Notes: generated from the letters alone by a model not told the origin. 7,401 bases of DNA from an uncultured Verrucomicrobiota bacterium (GCA_937873255.1 CALMVM010000274.1:1-7401); one strand, 5' to 3'; shown: positions 1-7,053, counted from the first letter of the stretch. Made by a program: numbers and translations.

Positions 1-111
1 ATTACCCTCCGAAGGGTTATTGCGCAATGGGAAAAACGACCCATCTATGCCAAACAGCTTCTGTTCAGTGACTTCCGATTTACGATTTCGAAAAAAATTG
101 AAGAAATTTTA

Positions 112-141
112 TTGACCCTGTCCCGGTGGGTTTGCTAGAAC
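112..141 (+). promoter_or_regulatory. sigma-70-like promoter with extended -10
   Basis: TTGACC at 112-117 (5 of 6 to the -35 consensus) is followed, after 18 bases, by TAGAAC at 136-141 (4 of 6 to TATAAT). A TG lies one base upstream at 133-134, giving an extended -10. It sits just after an AT-rich run (91-111) and points toward the exported-protein gene starting at 280. Transcription would begin near 148 and leave a leader of about 130 bases. This is seen by eye only; no weight matrix was run. Confidence 0.5.
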
Positions 142-279
142 TGCGGCCGTTTGATTCACCGCGAACCGGGTGATCGTTTCTCAACGTCCGGCAAGGGTGC
201 GTGTCTCCCCTCCACAGCGGGCTCGGCGTTGGATCAGGTTTCCTCTGAACCGCACCACCGATCCCGCATAGCTTCCCAG

Positions 280-1241
280 ATGAAAACTTCGTTGCGCCAA
301 TCTCGTCCCCGCTCCCGCTTCGCTCGTCACGCCGCGCTCGCCGTTGCCCTCGCGCTGGCTTCCGGTTCGGCGCTCGCCGAGAAACCAACCCTGGAAAGTT
401 TGGCCGCCAAAGTCAAAGCTCTCGAAGACGAAAACGCTCTCCTCGCCAAGCGATTGGGGATCGCGGACCCCGCGCCCTCCCCCGCGACGACCGCCAAGAA
501 ACCGGCTGCGTCCACTACCAAGACGGACGGCGACAGCGCCGCCAACCCTCCGACGCTCGAAAAGGACAAATCGGTCTTCGCGGACGTGCCCGACTCGCCG
601 TCCGCCGCGATCCTGGGCGTGACACCCCACAACATCGTCCATCCGGCGACCCCGGCGGACCTGGTCACGTCGGTCGTCAGCGGCCTCGACGAGCACGGCA
701 ATTTCCAGAACGGCTTAGCGGTGGACACCGCGCCGCTGAAGTTTTCGGCCAAGGCAAGGTGCCGACCCATTTCAACGACGCCGGTCACGATCTCATCGCG
801 TCCCAGTACCTGCAACGGCTTCTGGCGCGGACCCAACTCTCCTTGGTGATCGCCAAGGGTTCGAGCGACGACGACAAGTCGCTGCGCGGCGTGCTTGGCG
901 TGCAGATAACGTTGATGAACGAGGCCGACCCAGCTTTGAGAAAAGACGGCCACCTGCGACTCGACTCGAAGGTGCTCCGGCAGCTCGGCTTGGCAAAAGA
1001 TCAGGCCGAAGCCATCGCGGACAGTAAACATACCGACACGAGCCTGCACTACAATTCCACTTGGTCGGCGGGGGCGGCCGGCTCAATGATTTCGCAAGAC
1101 GGCAGCGGCAGCGATCTTCGCTCGAACGGTTACGCGCTCTACACGACCTACGCCTACGGCTTCGAAGGGATGGAAAAGTTCATGTCAAAAGATCATGCCG
1201 CCTGCTCCCGGCCGCATCGGCCCGGTCGTAGCGGATCGTGA
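280..1241 (+). pseudogene. broken gene for exported coiled-coil protein of unknown family (frameshifted, 3' truncated)
   Basis: The chosen start is ATG at 280, because it gives a good signal peptide: basic MKTSLRQSRPRSRFAR, then an Ala/Leu core, with likely cleavage after SALA (about residue 32). An upstream in-frame start at 151 would bury this signal. The mature part begins with a short coiled coil (LESLAAKVKALEDENALLAKRL), then an Ala/Pro/Thr-rich linker, then FADVPDSPSAAILGVTP and GLAVDTAPLKF. At the T run 742-745 the frame is lost. Adding one T restores KFFGQGKVPTHF, and the other frame continues as LIASQYLQRLLARTQLSLVIAKG and on to YALYTTYAYGFEGMEKFM. That frame reaches a stop at 1239-1241, but from about 1190 the residues are reverse-strand sequence of the neighbouring sensor gene, so the true C-terminus is missing. 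The style suggests an envelope protein, perhaps an outer-membrane beta-barrel, but I do not recognise the family. Function unknown. Confidence 0.7.
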
Positions 1242-3114
1242 ACGTGTCTAGGTCTTCACCGACTTCAGCATAAGCACAACGGTCGGCCGACAGGTGCTCC
1301 CGCAGCCGGTCGACGACCACGCCCAGCACGGCGTCCGGGTCGGCGGGTCGCCGAGTGGCTTCACTCAGGTCGGCCAGAAACCGGCTGGCCGCCTCTTTGG
1401 CTTGCAACGCCTGCTCGGACCGGGCCCGCTGCACCTCAGCCGCCATGCGGTCGGCGACCTGTTGGACCAGGGTCACCTCGCGGTCGGTCCAATCCCGTGC
1501 AGTCGCTTGGTGGACGACCAGCACAAACCGCAGATGACCGTCGATGCGCACCGGCACGTCAATGGCCGCAATCGCCTGCACGGCCCGGATGTTATCCAAT
1601 TCCGCTCCCGGCGGGTATTCCCGCTCGGAATCCCGGCGGATGTGCGGGCGGCCAGCGGCGTAGTCAGCCGCAATCTTCGACCCGAAATCATTCAGGTGGT
1701 ACGTCCCGACCAAATCTTTGAGTCCCGGGAGCGTCCAAGCCTGCTGCACTGTGACCGACTGCCCGTCCGCCGACGCCTCTGTCACCATCACGCGGGAGGC
1801 GCGCAGGTGTTCGCCCAACCGCCGCTCGACGATCCCGATGATCTGCTCGGGGGCGGGATGATTCAGCAAGTCGTCGGTGAGTCCTCGAAAGAACGCCAAG
1901 GTCTCGGTCTCCTCGTGCCGGGCGGTGGCGTCGCGGAACACCTTGAGGTAGCCGCGTACCTGCCCATCGGGGTCGTGCAGGGCGTTCATCGTGCCGCTGC
2001 CCCAGGACCGGCTCCCGTCTTTGCGCAGGTGCCAGCGTTCGTCGGCTGCCTTGCCGTTGCAGGCCGCCACGTCGATCTCCTGTTTGGCCGCGTCCACGGC
2101 GCGGTCCTCGGGCGTGAAGATGAGGTCGGCGGTCTGCCCGATGGCCTCGGCCGCCGTCCAGCCGGTGATGCGCTCGGCGGCCGGGTTCCAAGCCGTCAGC
2201 GTGCGGTCAACGTCCAAGACAAGGATGGCGTCGTCCGGGGCCTGGTCGAAGACGGTGCGCAGCAACTCTCGCTCGGCCCGCAAGGCGGCTTCCGCCCGCT
2301 TGCGCTCGGTCCAGCCCACGCCGTGCACGAAAATGCCGTCCACGGTTCCATCCGCGGCCCGCGTCGGCTGAAAGATGAAGTCGACAAAATGCTCGACTGG
2401 CGATTGCCCGGGCTGGCTTTGAAGGAGGACCGGCGTGTCTTTGCCAACGTAGGCCTCTCCGGTGGCGTACACCCGGTCGAGCAACTCGAAAAACCCTTGG
2501 CCTTCCAGTTCCGGGAGCACCTCGCGCACGGAGCGTTGGAGGATGTTCTGGGCGGGTCGCCCGATTAATAGGCAGTAATTATCATTGACCAGTTCGTAGA
2601 TGTGCTCTGGACCACGCAGCACGGCGATGAACGAGGGAGAGCGCTGAAAGACTTCAACCAACCGGTCACGTTCAGCCTGGGTAGCGGCATTGTTCTTGGC
2701 GCGGAGTGCCTCCAGTTCCGCTTCCGCCACCTTGCGCCGGGTGATGTCGCGTGACACCGAAAGCAGCTTTTCGGGCTTGCCGTCCGCTCCCAAAATGGGC
2801 TGACTGTCACATCCCACCACATGGGCGTGACGTCAAAGTTGTGGGCAAACGCCTCGAAACGACCCGTGCCACCTTGCAAGGTTTCCTGCACGGCGGCTTG
2901 GGCAGCTTGTTCCGCCTCGTCCTTCCACCAACCGGTCCAGCAAGTGCCCAGGTGCGGCGTGAGATCAGCAATCTCCAGCACCTTCACGCCGGCCCTCGTT
3001 CATGGCGAGCAGGTTGCCTTGTAAGTCAAGCACCTTGAGACAATCCGGGCTGCTGGCCACCACCCGGCGCAGGAACTCCTCGCCAAGGTGCACCGTGTTG
3101 GTGAGCGATTTCAT
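1180..3114 (-). pseudogene. multi-PAS/GAF signal-transduction sensor, frameshifted and truncated before any output domain
   Basis: The start is ATG at 3114 (MKSLTNTVHLGEEFLRRVVA). Reading through two repairs gives about 640 residues. PAS1 (about 15-130) includes SSPDCLKVLDLQGNLLAMNE and DVTVSPILGADGKPEKLLSV, ending with the S-box signature SRDITRRK. PAS2 includes SPSFIAVLRGPEHIYELVND and ends GVGWTERKRAEAALRAE. PAS3 includes APDDAILVLDVDRTLTAWNP and ends FRDATARHEE. GAF1 begins LAFFRGLTDDLLNHPAPEQI and ends in a coiled linker EVQRARSEQALQAKEAAS. GAF2 begins RFLADLSEATRRPADPDAVL and breaks off after ADRCAYAEVGEDLDTFTI. Proteins of this layout normally carry a histidine kinase (H-box and HATPase) after the sensor domains; none is present here. 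An extra base near 2993 and a missing base near 2803 shift and then restore the frame. The stop at 1180-1182 lies in sequence of the opposing plus-strand gene. Most likely a dead hybrid-type sensor kinase gene. Confidence 0.82.
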
Positions 3115-3349
3115 GGAAGAAAGTGAGACGAAGTGAGAAGAGGTTTCAGTTGACGTTTGGCTTGGGATCGGGCCTGTACCCGGCGCTCAAACGCGGGAAA
3201 AATCACATCATAAAACCGCCCTTCACAAAAATTTTGGAGCCCCACGGAGGCGGGCTTGATCCCGTCTTCCTCTTTCCGCGGTTCGCCTACGTTCGTGCCA
3301 ACCTTCCTTTTTCACCCGCGCCGCATGGCATTTGGTGGCGGTGTGTAGC
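3115..3349. other. intergenic region upstream of the broken sensor gene
   Basis: I see no supportable gene. Minus-strand sequence just upstream of the ATG at 3114 has no clear Shine-Dalgarno sequence. Past about 3350 the recombinase remnant loses recognisable coding character. Nothing resembling a tRNA or a good promoter was found by eye. Confidence 0.4.
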
Positions 3350-3533
3350 CGTAGAGCCGGGTCCTATTTTCCGCGTGTTCAGTCGGGCGGCGATAGCCGC
3401 CAAGCTCAGTTGCTGGTCGTCAATCGGTTGACGCCGGAGTGATTTCACCAAAACACTGCGGTGCTCTCGCGTTGGTGTGCGTGGGGTGCGCGCCGTAACG
3501 TTTGCGCCCCTCGCACCGGCCTGCCGTCCGACG
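3350..3533 (-). pseudogene. remnant of a large serine recombinase (C-terminal part)
   Basis: One minus frame reads RRTAGRCEGRKRYGAHPTHTNAR (about 3533-3475). After a frame change near 3475 the next frame reads REHRSVLVKSLRRQPIDDQQ and LSLAAIAARLNTRKIGP (to about 3357). A basic GRxEGRKxYG stretch followed by a block of the type (S)xxxIAxxLN and a GP/TR turn is the usual post-catalytic region of resolvase/invertase-type serine recombinases, where the helix-turn-helix precedes the next DNA-binding module. The N-terminal catalytic domain with its Ser nucleophile is absent, and the reading decays past 3350. It is a fossil of a mobile or integrative element rather than a working enzyme. The family call rests on motif memory only. 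Confidence 0.5.
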
Positions 3534-4026
3534 CTTGGGAATTTGCGCGCGGCAAGAGCTATCAAGAAACGAAAACCTTATGATGAGCCGAGATAGGTAA
3601 ACTTCGACGCCTACCAAGACGTCGACTCAGAGATAAACTTTGGAACAACCCTTCGTTGCCAAAGGAGGAAACAGAGCCCACACCGTCGCGCACCACGGAA
3701 CAGTGGTTTTGTCAGACACTGCATCATTGGTTTTGCACATCGCACCGTGAGGAAGCGAGCGTAGGGTCAAAAGGCGATGCTTCGATCATTCTTTGAACCG
3801 CAAATTATTGCTGTCTAGGCAAATGCGTAATAATCATTATTGTAAATATTTTTGCCATCACACAGCAAAACCCGTTATTATTGGAAATTATAGCGATATA
3901 CTTTCGAAAGCCGAGCGGTATTATAGATTCGCCCACGGTTTGACAGTTTCGCCCGCCGAGAGTCAGAACGTCCGCCGCCTATCGCGAGCGACGTTTCGGT
4001 ATCAGCCGGTTATGCCATGCCGGAGG
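3534..4026. other. non-coding stretch with AT-rich island
   Basis: No open frame here looks coding: frames are short, have no recognisable motifs, and change composition. About 3782-3905 is sharply AT-rich against a GC-rich surrounding. It contains the 13-base palindrome AATAATCATTATT (3829-3841) and a 10-base palindrome CTTTCGAAAG (3901-3910). Two minus-strand TATAAT matches (3892-3887 and 3925-3920) have no convincing -35. An isolated plus-strand TTGACA (3940-3945) has no downstream gene. The island could be the promoter region of a lost gene or part of a degraded insertion. Confidence 0.5.
3818..3856. promoter_or_regulatory. Fur-box-like palindrome inside a longer inverted repeat
   Basis: The centre is C at 3835, flanked by AATAAT and ATTATT. 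Over 15 bases (3828-3842) it matches the 7-1-7 Fur consensus TGATAATCATTATCA at 12 positions. An outer inverted pair GGCAAA (3818-3823) and TTTGCC (3851-3856) encloses it. No iron-related gene is adjacent, and short AT palindromes arise easily in AT-rich DNA, so an operator role is only a suggestion. Confidence 0.22.
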
Positions 4027-4108
4027 GGTCAATCCCCCATCCTGCACCGGGGCGTATTGACCGGAATGTAGGCGGTGTCGGGCTACCGCCCGCCGGACCT
4101 TCCGGCGG
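4027..4108 (-). terminator. cluster of three hairpins after the 3' end of the protease-ATPase operon
   Basis: Three inverted repeats lie directly downstream (minus sense) of the stop at 4110-4112. They are a perfect 8-bp stem CCGCCGGA/TCCGGCGG with a 3-base loop (4090-4108), a 6-bp stem GGCGGT/ACCGCC (4071-4090), and GGTCAAT/ATTGACC (4027-4062) with an inner CCCC/GGGG pairing. None is followed by a T run in the minus sense, so a classic intrinsic terminator is not shown. They fit a transcript-end structure that blocks read-through or exonucleases. Confidence 0.42.
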
Positions 4109-4109
4109 A

Positions 4110-5123
4110 TCACGGCTTTCCCGCGGAGGATTGAACGGCCGCCCCACCCGGGTTGGCCGCGCAGTACAACTGGTTTCCCCAGTTCCCCCTCATCCGCAAT
4201 TCGCCCTGAGCAACGAGTTTTTCCAGGAGACCGTCCATGACCTTCACCGGGAAACCCACGCGTCCCTGCAATTCACCGTAGGTAGCTTCCATGCTTCCCA
4301 GCGCGTCGAGCACCGCGCTGCACCGCGCGAGCGTCAGGGCAGCGTCGATGTCGAGCGCGCGCAGAGGCGACGCCCCGGTTTTCCCGGCATCGACCCCCCC
4401 GCTGGAATCCAGTAAGACCTGCCGCAGCCAGAGATGGTCGCGCGCCGGGTTGATCGACCATACCAGCGCCGCGGCGGCGGTGACGAGGAGCGCGGCAGAC
4501 GTGGTTCCCTTGAGATTCGGTTCGGTGACCGCCGACCCTAACAGCGTCCCCAAAAAATCCCCCCGCGCGTAGATTTCCGGCTTGCCGTGCGCCGACACCA
4601 GCGGCGAGTACGCGGTCGGGCTTCCCTCCGGAGTCAATGCCCCGACCGCGAGCGTTTCGCTAATGACGGCCGGGAAAAGCACCTCGCCCTGTGGTCCATC
4701 ATTGCCCGCCGCCGCGACGCACAGGGTATCCGAGTGCGCAAGCTGCCGGATGACGTTTTCCTGTGCCTCGTCGGGCACCCGGGTACCGTAGTCCAGCACG
4801 ACGATGTCCGTGTCCAAATCCATCAGGGCATCGAGCCATTGCAGGATGGCGGGGTTCGTCGCGCATCCATCCTCCCCGAGCGGCGAAGGAACCGGCACGA
4901 GTTCGGCCAGCATCGAGGCAGCCGCGTAGTCGGAGGTGACGACCCGCCCGCCGACGGCGTACCGGGCCGCAAGCATGGTCATCGTCCGGGCAAAGGCTTC
5001 GGGACTCTTGATGAACGGTCCCGCCACGGCCACGCGCAACGCGCGCTGCACGCGGTCCTTCTTCTTACCATGGATGGGAAATGCCGGTGCCTTGCGCTGG
5101 CGCGAGGCGCCGATGCTGTCCAC
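4110..5123 (-). CDS. subtilisin-fold (S8) pseudo-peptidase with winged-helix-like tail
   Basis: As an independent gene it would start at GTG 5123 (337 aa), with a weak AAGGT upstream. The frame is also open and coding-like for 26 more codons up to the TAA at 5202, and is continuous with the CHAT-STAND frame, so it may originally have been that protein's C-terminus. S8 landmarks in order: RVAVAGPF (31-37) where VAVxDTG is expected; TSDYAAASMLAELVP (63-77) for HGTxVAS; ILQWLDALMDLDTDIVVLDY (93-112) for the helix and strand before the substrate groove; AAAGNDG (138-143) with the oxyanion Asn141; LFPAVISETLAVGAL (149-163); KGTTSAALLVTAAAAL (205-220) for GTSMAAPxVxGAAAL; and ALDIDAAL (256-263) at the domain end. 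By this alignment Asp, His and Ser are replaced by Gly35, Ser64 and Thr208. Residues about 275-322 (EATYGELQGRVGF, LLEKLVAQGELRMRGNWGN) look like a winged helix. Likely role: non-catalytic sensing or binding. Confidence 0.72.
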   Translation of the reverse strand: MDSIGASRQRKAPAFPIHGKKKDRVQRALRVAVAGPFIKSPEAFARTMTMLAARYAVGGRVVTSDYAAASMLAELVPVPSPLGEDGCATNPAILQWLDALMDLDTDIVVLDYGTRVPDEAQENVIRQLAHSDTLCVAAAGNDGPQGEVLFPAVISETLAVGALTPEGSPTAYSPLVSAHGKPEIYARGDFLGTLLGSAVTEPNLKGTTSAALLVTAAAALVWSINPARDHLWLRQVLLDSSGGVDAGKTGASPLRALDIDAALTLARCSAVLDALGSMEATYGELQGRVGFPVKVMDGLLEKLVAQGELRMRGNWGNQLYCAANPGGAAVQSSAGKP

Positions 5124-5155
5124 CAGACCTTGCAGGTCGGCCGTGCCGCTCTGAC

Positions 5156-5203
5156 CCAGGCGGTTGCCGAGTTCGCGCCACGCGTCCAGATCGTTGCCGA
5201 GTT
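5156..5203 (-). repeat. 30-bp-period direct repeat next to the in-frame stop
   Basis: An 18-base unit (CCAG, three variable bases, GTTGCCGAGTT on the plus strand) occurs at 5156-5173 and 5186-5203, exactly 30 bases apart and 15 of 18 identical. In the minus reading it encodes ELGNRL and the segment beginning at the stop, *LGNDL. It may be a ten-residue helical repeat or coincidence of codon choice. Confidence 0.5.
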
Positions 5204-5204
5204 A
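5202..5204 (-). other. lone in-frame TAA splitting a 978-codon open frame
   Basis: The CHAT-STAND frame and the S8-like frame are in register, with this TAA the only stop between 7046 and 4110. The 26 codons after it (LGNDLDAWRELGNRLGQSG and on) have about 80% G/C third positions, as expected for coding sequence here. An 11-base repeat 30 bases away has GAA at the equivalent codon, so GAA or CAA changing to TAA would explain it. A true gene boundary is possible, but no ATG or strong ribosome site follows. Confidence 0.7.
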
Positions 5205-7046
5205 TGCGTAGTGTCCCGCGAGGCCCGCCTTCCCGTAGCGCGTAAGGATCGGCAGGTTCCGCCGGATCCAAACCCAGATTTCGTCCCAGGCGAGCGCCCC
5301 GAGTTTCTGGACCACCACATGCGCCCCGTATAGACCGACGAGATCGTACGGCGGGTTCGAGCCGATCAACGGCGGGTCCGAGCCGATCAGCGCGATCCGG
5401 CAGTTCCCCCGGCGGTCGGCCAATTGCCGGATGGCGCGGGCGAGAGGTTGCAACAACGCCGGATCCGCCCCGCCCCCGTACAACTTCTCCAGATCGTCGA
5501 TGACGATGACGAAACGAGTCATGGCGAGTTCGCCCAGCAGCCGCTCCCAGCAGCCCGGCCCGTCCAGGTCCGCCGGGAACTTGCGGACCCGCTGGTCGTA
5601 CATGGTCAGCACCTCACCGACCCAGCCCGCCAAGCGCCGGATGGGTTCCGCCTCATCACACAGACGCGGCGCCCTGAAGTACAGCACGCCGTCCACGCGG
5701 TCCGCGAGGTCTTGCAGCGCCCGGTCCACCAGCGCGGACTTGCCCGTGCCCGCCGGTCCGTGGACGACCAGAACGCGGCCCGGCCCCGTCCCGCCGAGCA
5801 CGTCAATCGCCTGGCGCAACGGCAGGAGCCGCGCGCAAAACTCGCGGTCCTTTTCCACCATGTCGAACTTCAGTTCAGCCCGGGCGGGACGCGGCGGGCG
5901 CGGTCCCGGCTTCGGCGGTTCGAGCAACGCGCCGAGCTGTTCGCTTCCGGCGATCAGCGAGGGCACCGCCCAGTCGAGCAAGTGGCCGCCGACGAACTCG
6001 TCGCCGCGGATGGCCACGCGTGCCAGGCGCACCGCATCAACCACGGCGTACCCGCTAGCCAGACCCTGGTAGAAGAACCGCGCGAACAGCCACTCCGTCC
6101 GGAACGGCAGCACCGCTCGCATCCCGATCACGGTCGGGCAGCTCACCCGCGCGCATTGGTCGGCGGTGCTCAACCCCTCGCGCCACTCGCGCGGCAGCGG
6201 CCGGTCGGGCCTCGGACCCCGGGCGGTCTCGCAGCCCGCGAAAAGGCAGAGGCGCAATTGCGGGCACAGGCGCAGCAGTTCCGTGATTTCGTTGACCGGG
6301 GTCAGCACGGCGCGGCCGAAAAGGTCCTCCAGATAAAGGCCGCCGGACGCCGCGTGGCCGACGTAATGCACGACGTGGTAGCCACCCCGGCGGCTGCCGA
6401 TGCGGCGGCGCAGGTTTTCGAGCGTGGGGTGTTCCTCCACGTCGATGCGCAGGATGTCGCTGTGCTGGAGGACTTCGAGTTCCTGGAGCAGGTTGCGCTT
6501 TTCCTCGAACAGGTCGAACGCCATAGCGTCCGCGTTTTCCTTCCACCTCGTCGGACTCGACAGGATCAGCAGCACGTTGAGAGGCGGCGGCAGCGGGGCG
6601 GACGGCACCGGGTAAATGCGCGAGCGCGCCGACCGGACGACGTGCACGTCCGGCGCCAGGGTGAGGTAGCGGTGCGAGCCGCCTTCCGGGTCGAGCATCA
6701 GTTCCCACGGCACCGCCGCGAGCGACGCGGGCGCGGCGAGGATGCGAACGACCACCTGTTTGCCCTGGTCCGCCGCCGCCCCGCGTCCCCGGTGGAACAG
6801 GGCTGCGATGTCGGGTTCGCCGAAGACCAGGTCGCGCAGGGCCGCTCCTGCGTCCAAGCCGCCGAAGAGCCGCGCGTACTGGATGGCATCCTCGAAGTCC
6901 TCGGTCATCTCCTTCAGCTCGGCGAGCGAGGGCAGGTTGTCCCCGGAGCGGGGGACGCCGTGGACCGCGCCGTGGCGCGAGTACGCCGAGACGCACAATT
7001 CGTGGTTCGGACCCGTCAGCAGACTGATGTCGAAGGTTTCCAGCAT
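5202..7046 (-). CDS. CHAT-domain protease fused to STAND/NACHT-like ATPase
   Basis: 614 aa from ATG 7046. The CHAT (caspase-like, clan CD) domain spans about 60-370: PASLAAVPWELMLDPEGG (106-123) is the usual CHAT entry block, GYHVVHYVGHA gives the catalytic His231, and LCLFAGCETAR gives Cys272, so the dyad looks intact. A Pro-rich linker (376-389) leads to a P-loop NTPase: Walker A GPAGTGKS (430-437), Walker B FVIVIDDLEKL (512-522), and a sensor-like strand CRIALIGSDPP (549-559). This order is typical of STAND switches, where nucleotide exchange and oligomerisation activate an N-terminal effector, here a protease. The ATG lies 7 bases after the stop of the upstream MBL-fold gene, so the two are probably co-transcribed and translationally coupled; no strong Shine-Dalgarno is visible. 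The frame ends at TAA 5202-5204 in mid-domain context, and coding sequence resumes in the same frame. The likely native product is CHAT-STAND-S8-like, about 978 aa. Cytoplasmic; no signal or membrane segment. Confidence 0.85.
   Translation of the reverse strand: MLETFDISLLTGPNHELCVSAYSRHGAVHGVPRSGDNLPSLAELKEMTEDFEDAIQYARLFGGLDAGAALRDLVFGEPDIAALFHRGRGAAADQGKQVVVRILAAPASLAAVPWELMLDPEGGSHRYLTLAPDVHVVRSARSRIYPVPSAPLPPPLNVLLILSSPTRWKENADAMAFDLFEEKRNLLQELEVLQHSDILRIDVEEHPTLENLRRRIGSRRGGYHVVHYVGHAASGGLYLEDLFGRAVLTPVNEITELLRLCPQLRLCLFAGCETARGPRPDRPLPREWREGLSTADQCARVSCPTVIGMRAVLPFRTEWLFARFFYQGLASGYAVVDAVRLARVAIRGDEFVGGHLLDWAVPSLIAGSEQLGALLEPPKPGPRPPRPARAELKFDMVEKDREFCARLLPLRQAIDVLGGTGPGRVLVVHGPAGTGKSALVDRALQDLADRVDGVLYFRAPRLCDEAEPIRRLAGWVGEVLTMYDQRVRKFPADLDGPGCWERLLGELAMTRFVIVIDDLEKLYGGGADPALLQPLARAIRQLADRRGNCRIALIGSDPPLIGSNPPYDLVGLYGAHVVVQKLGALAWDEIWVWIRRNLPILTRYGKAGLAGHYA
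5350..5391 (-). repeat. two-copy 21-bp in-frame tandem repeat
   Basis: Copies at 5350-5370 and 5371-5391 are identical at 19 of 21 bases (differences at the 8th and 20th). They encode IGSDPPL and IGSNPPY, residues about 554-567 of the CHAT-STAND protein, immediately after the sensor-like strand of the ATPase. The duplication keeps frame and adds seven residues. Confidence 0.85.
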
Positions 7047-7053
7047 CGCCGGT

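Noticed and set aside
4..17. Short hairpin ACCCT/AGGGT as a terminator of an upstream gene
   Set aside because: Only a 5-bp stem with no T run, and no upstream gene is visible in the window.
327..1049. Minus-strand open frame (240 codons) over the exported-protein gene
   Set aside because: The plus strand carries a convincing signal peptide and coiled coil; the minus frame has neither motifs nor a promoter.
1294..2568. Plus-strand open frame (424 codons)
   Set aside because: It mirrors the PAS/GAF gene, whose domain motifs are clear on the minus strand; composition is that of a shadow frame.
3123..3431. Plus-strand 102-codon frame in the intergenic region
   Set aside because: No motif, no ribosome site, and it overlaps the recombinase remnant on the other strand.
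3940..3969. Plus-strand TTGACA with a weak CAGAAC as a promoter
   Set aside because: The -10 is poor and no plus-strand gene lies downstream; the next gene is on the minus strand.
4587..5333. Plus-strand open frame (248 codons)
   Set aside because: Antisense to the S8-like region and the in-frame stop; His/Arg-rich low-information sequence.
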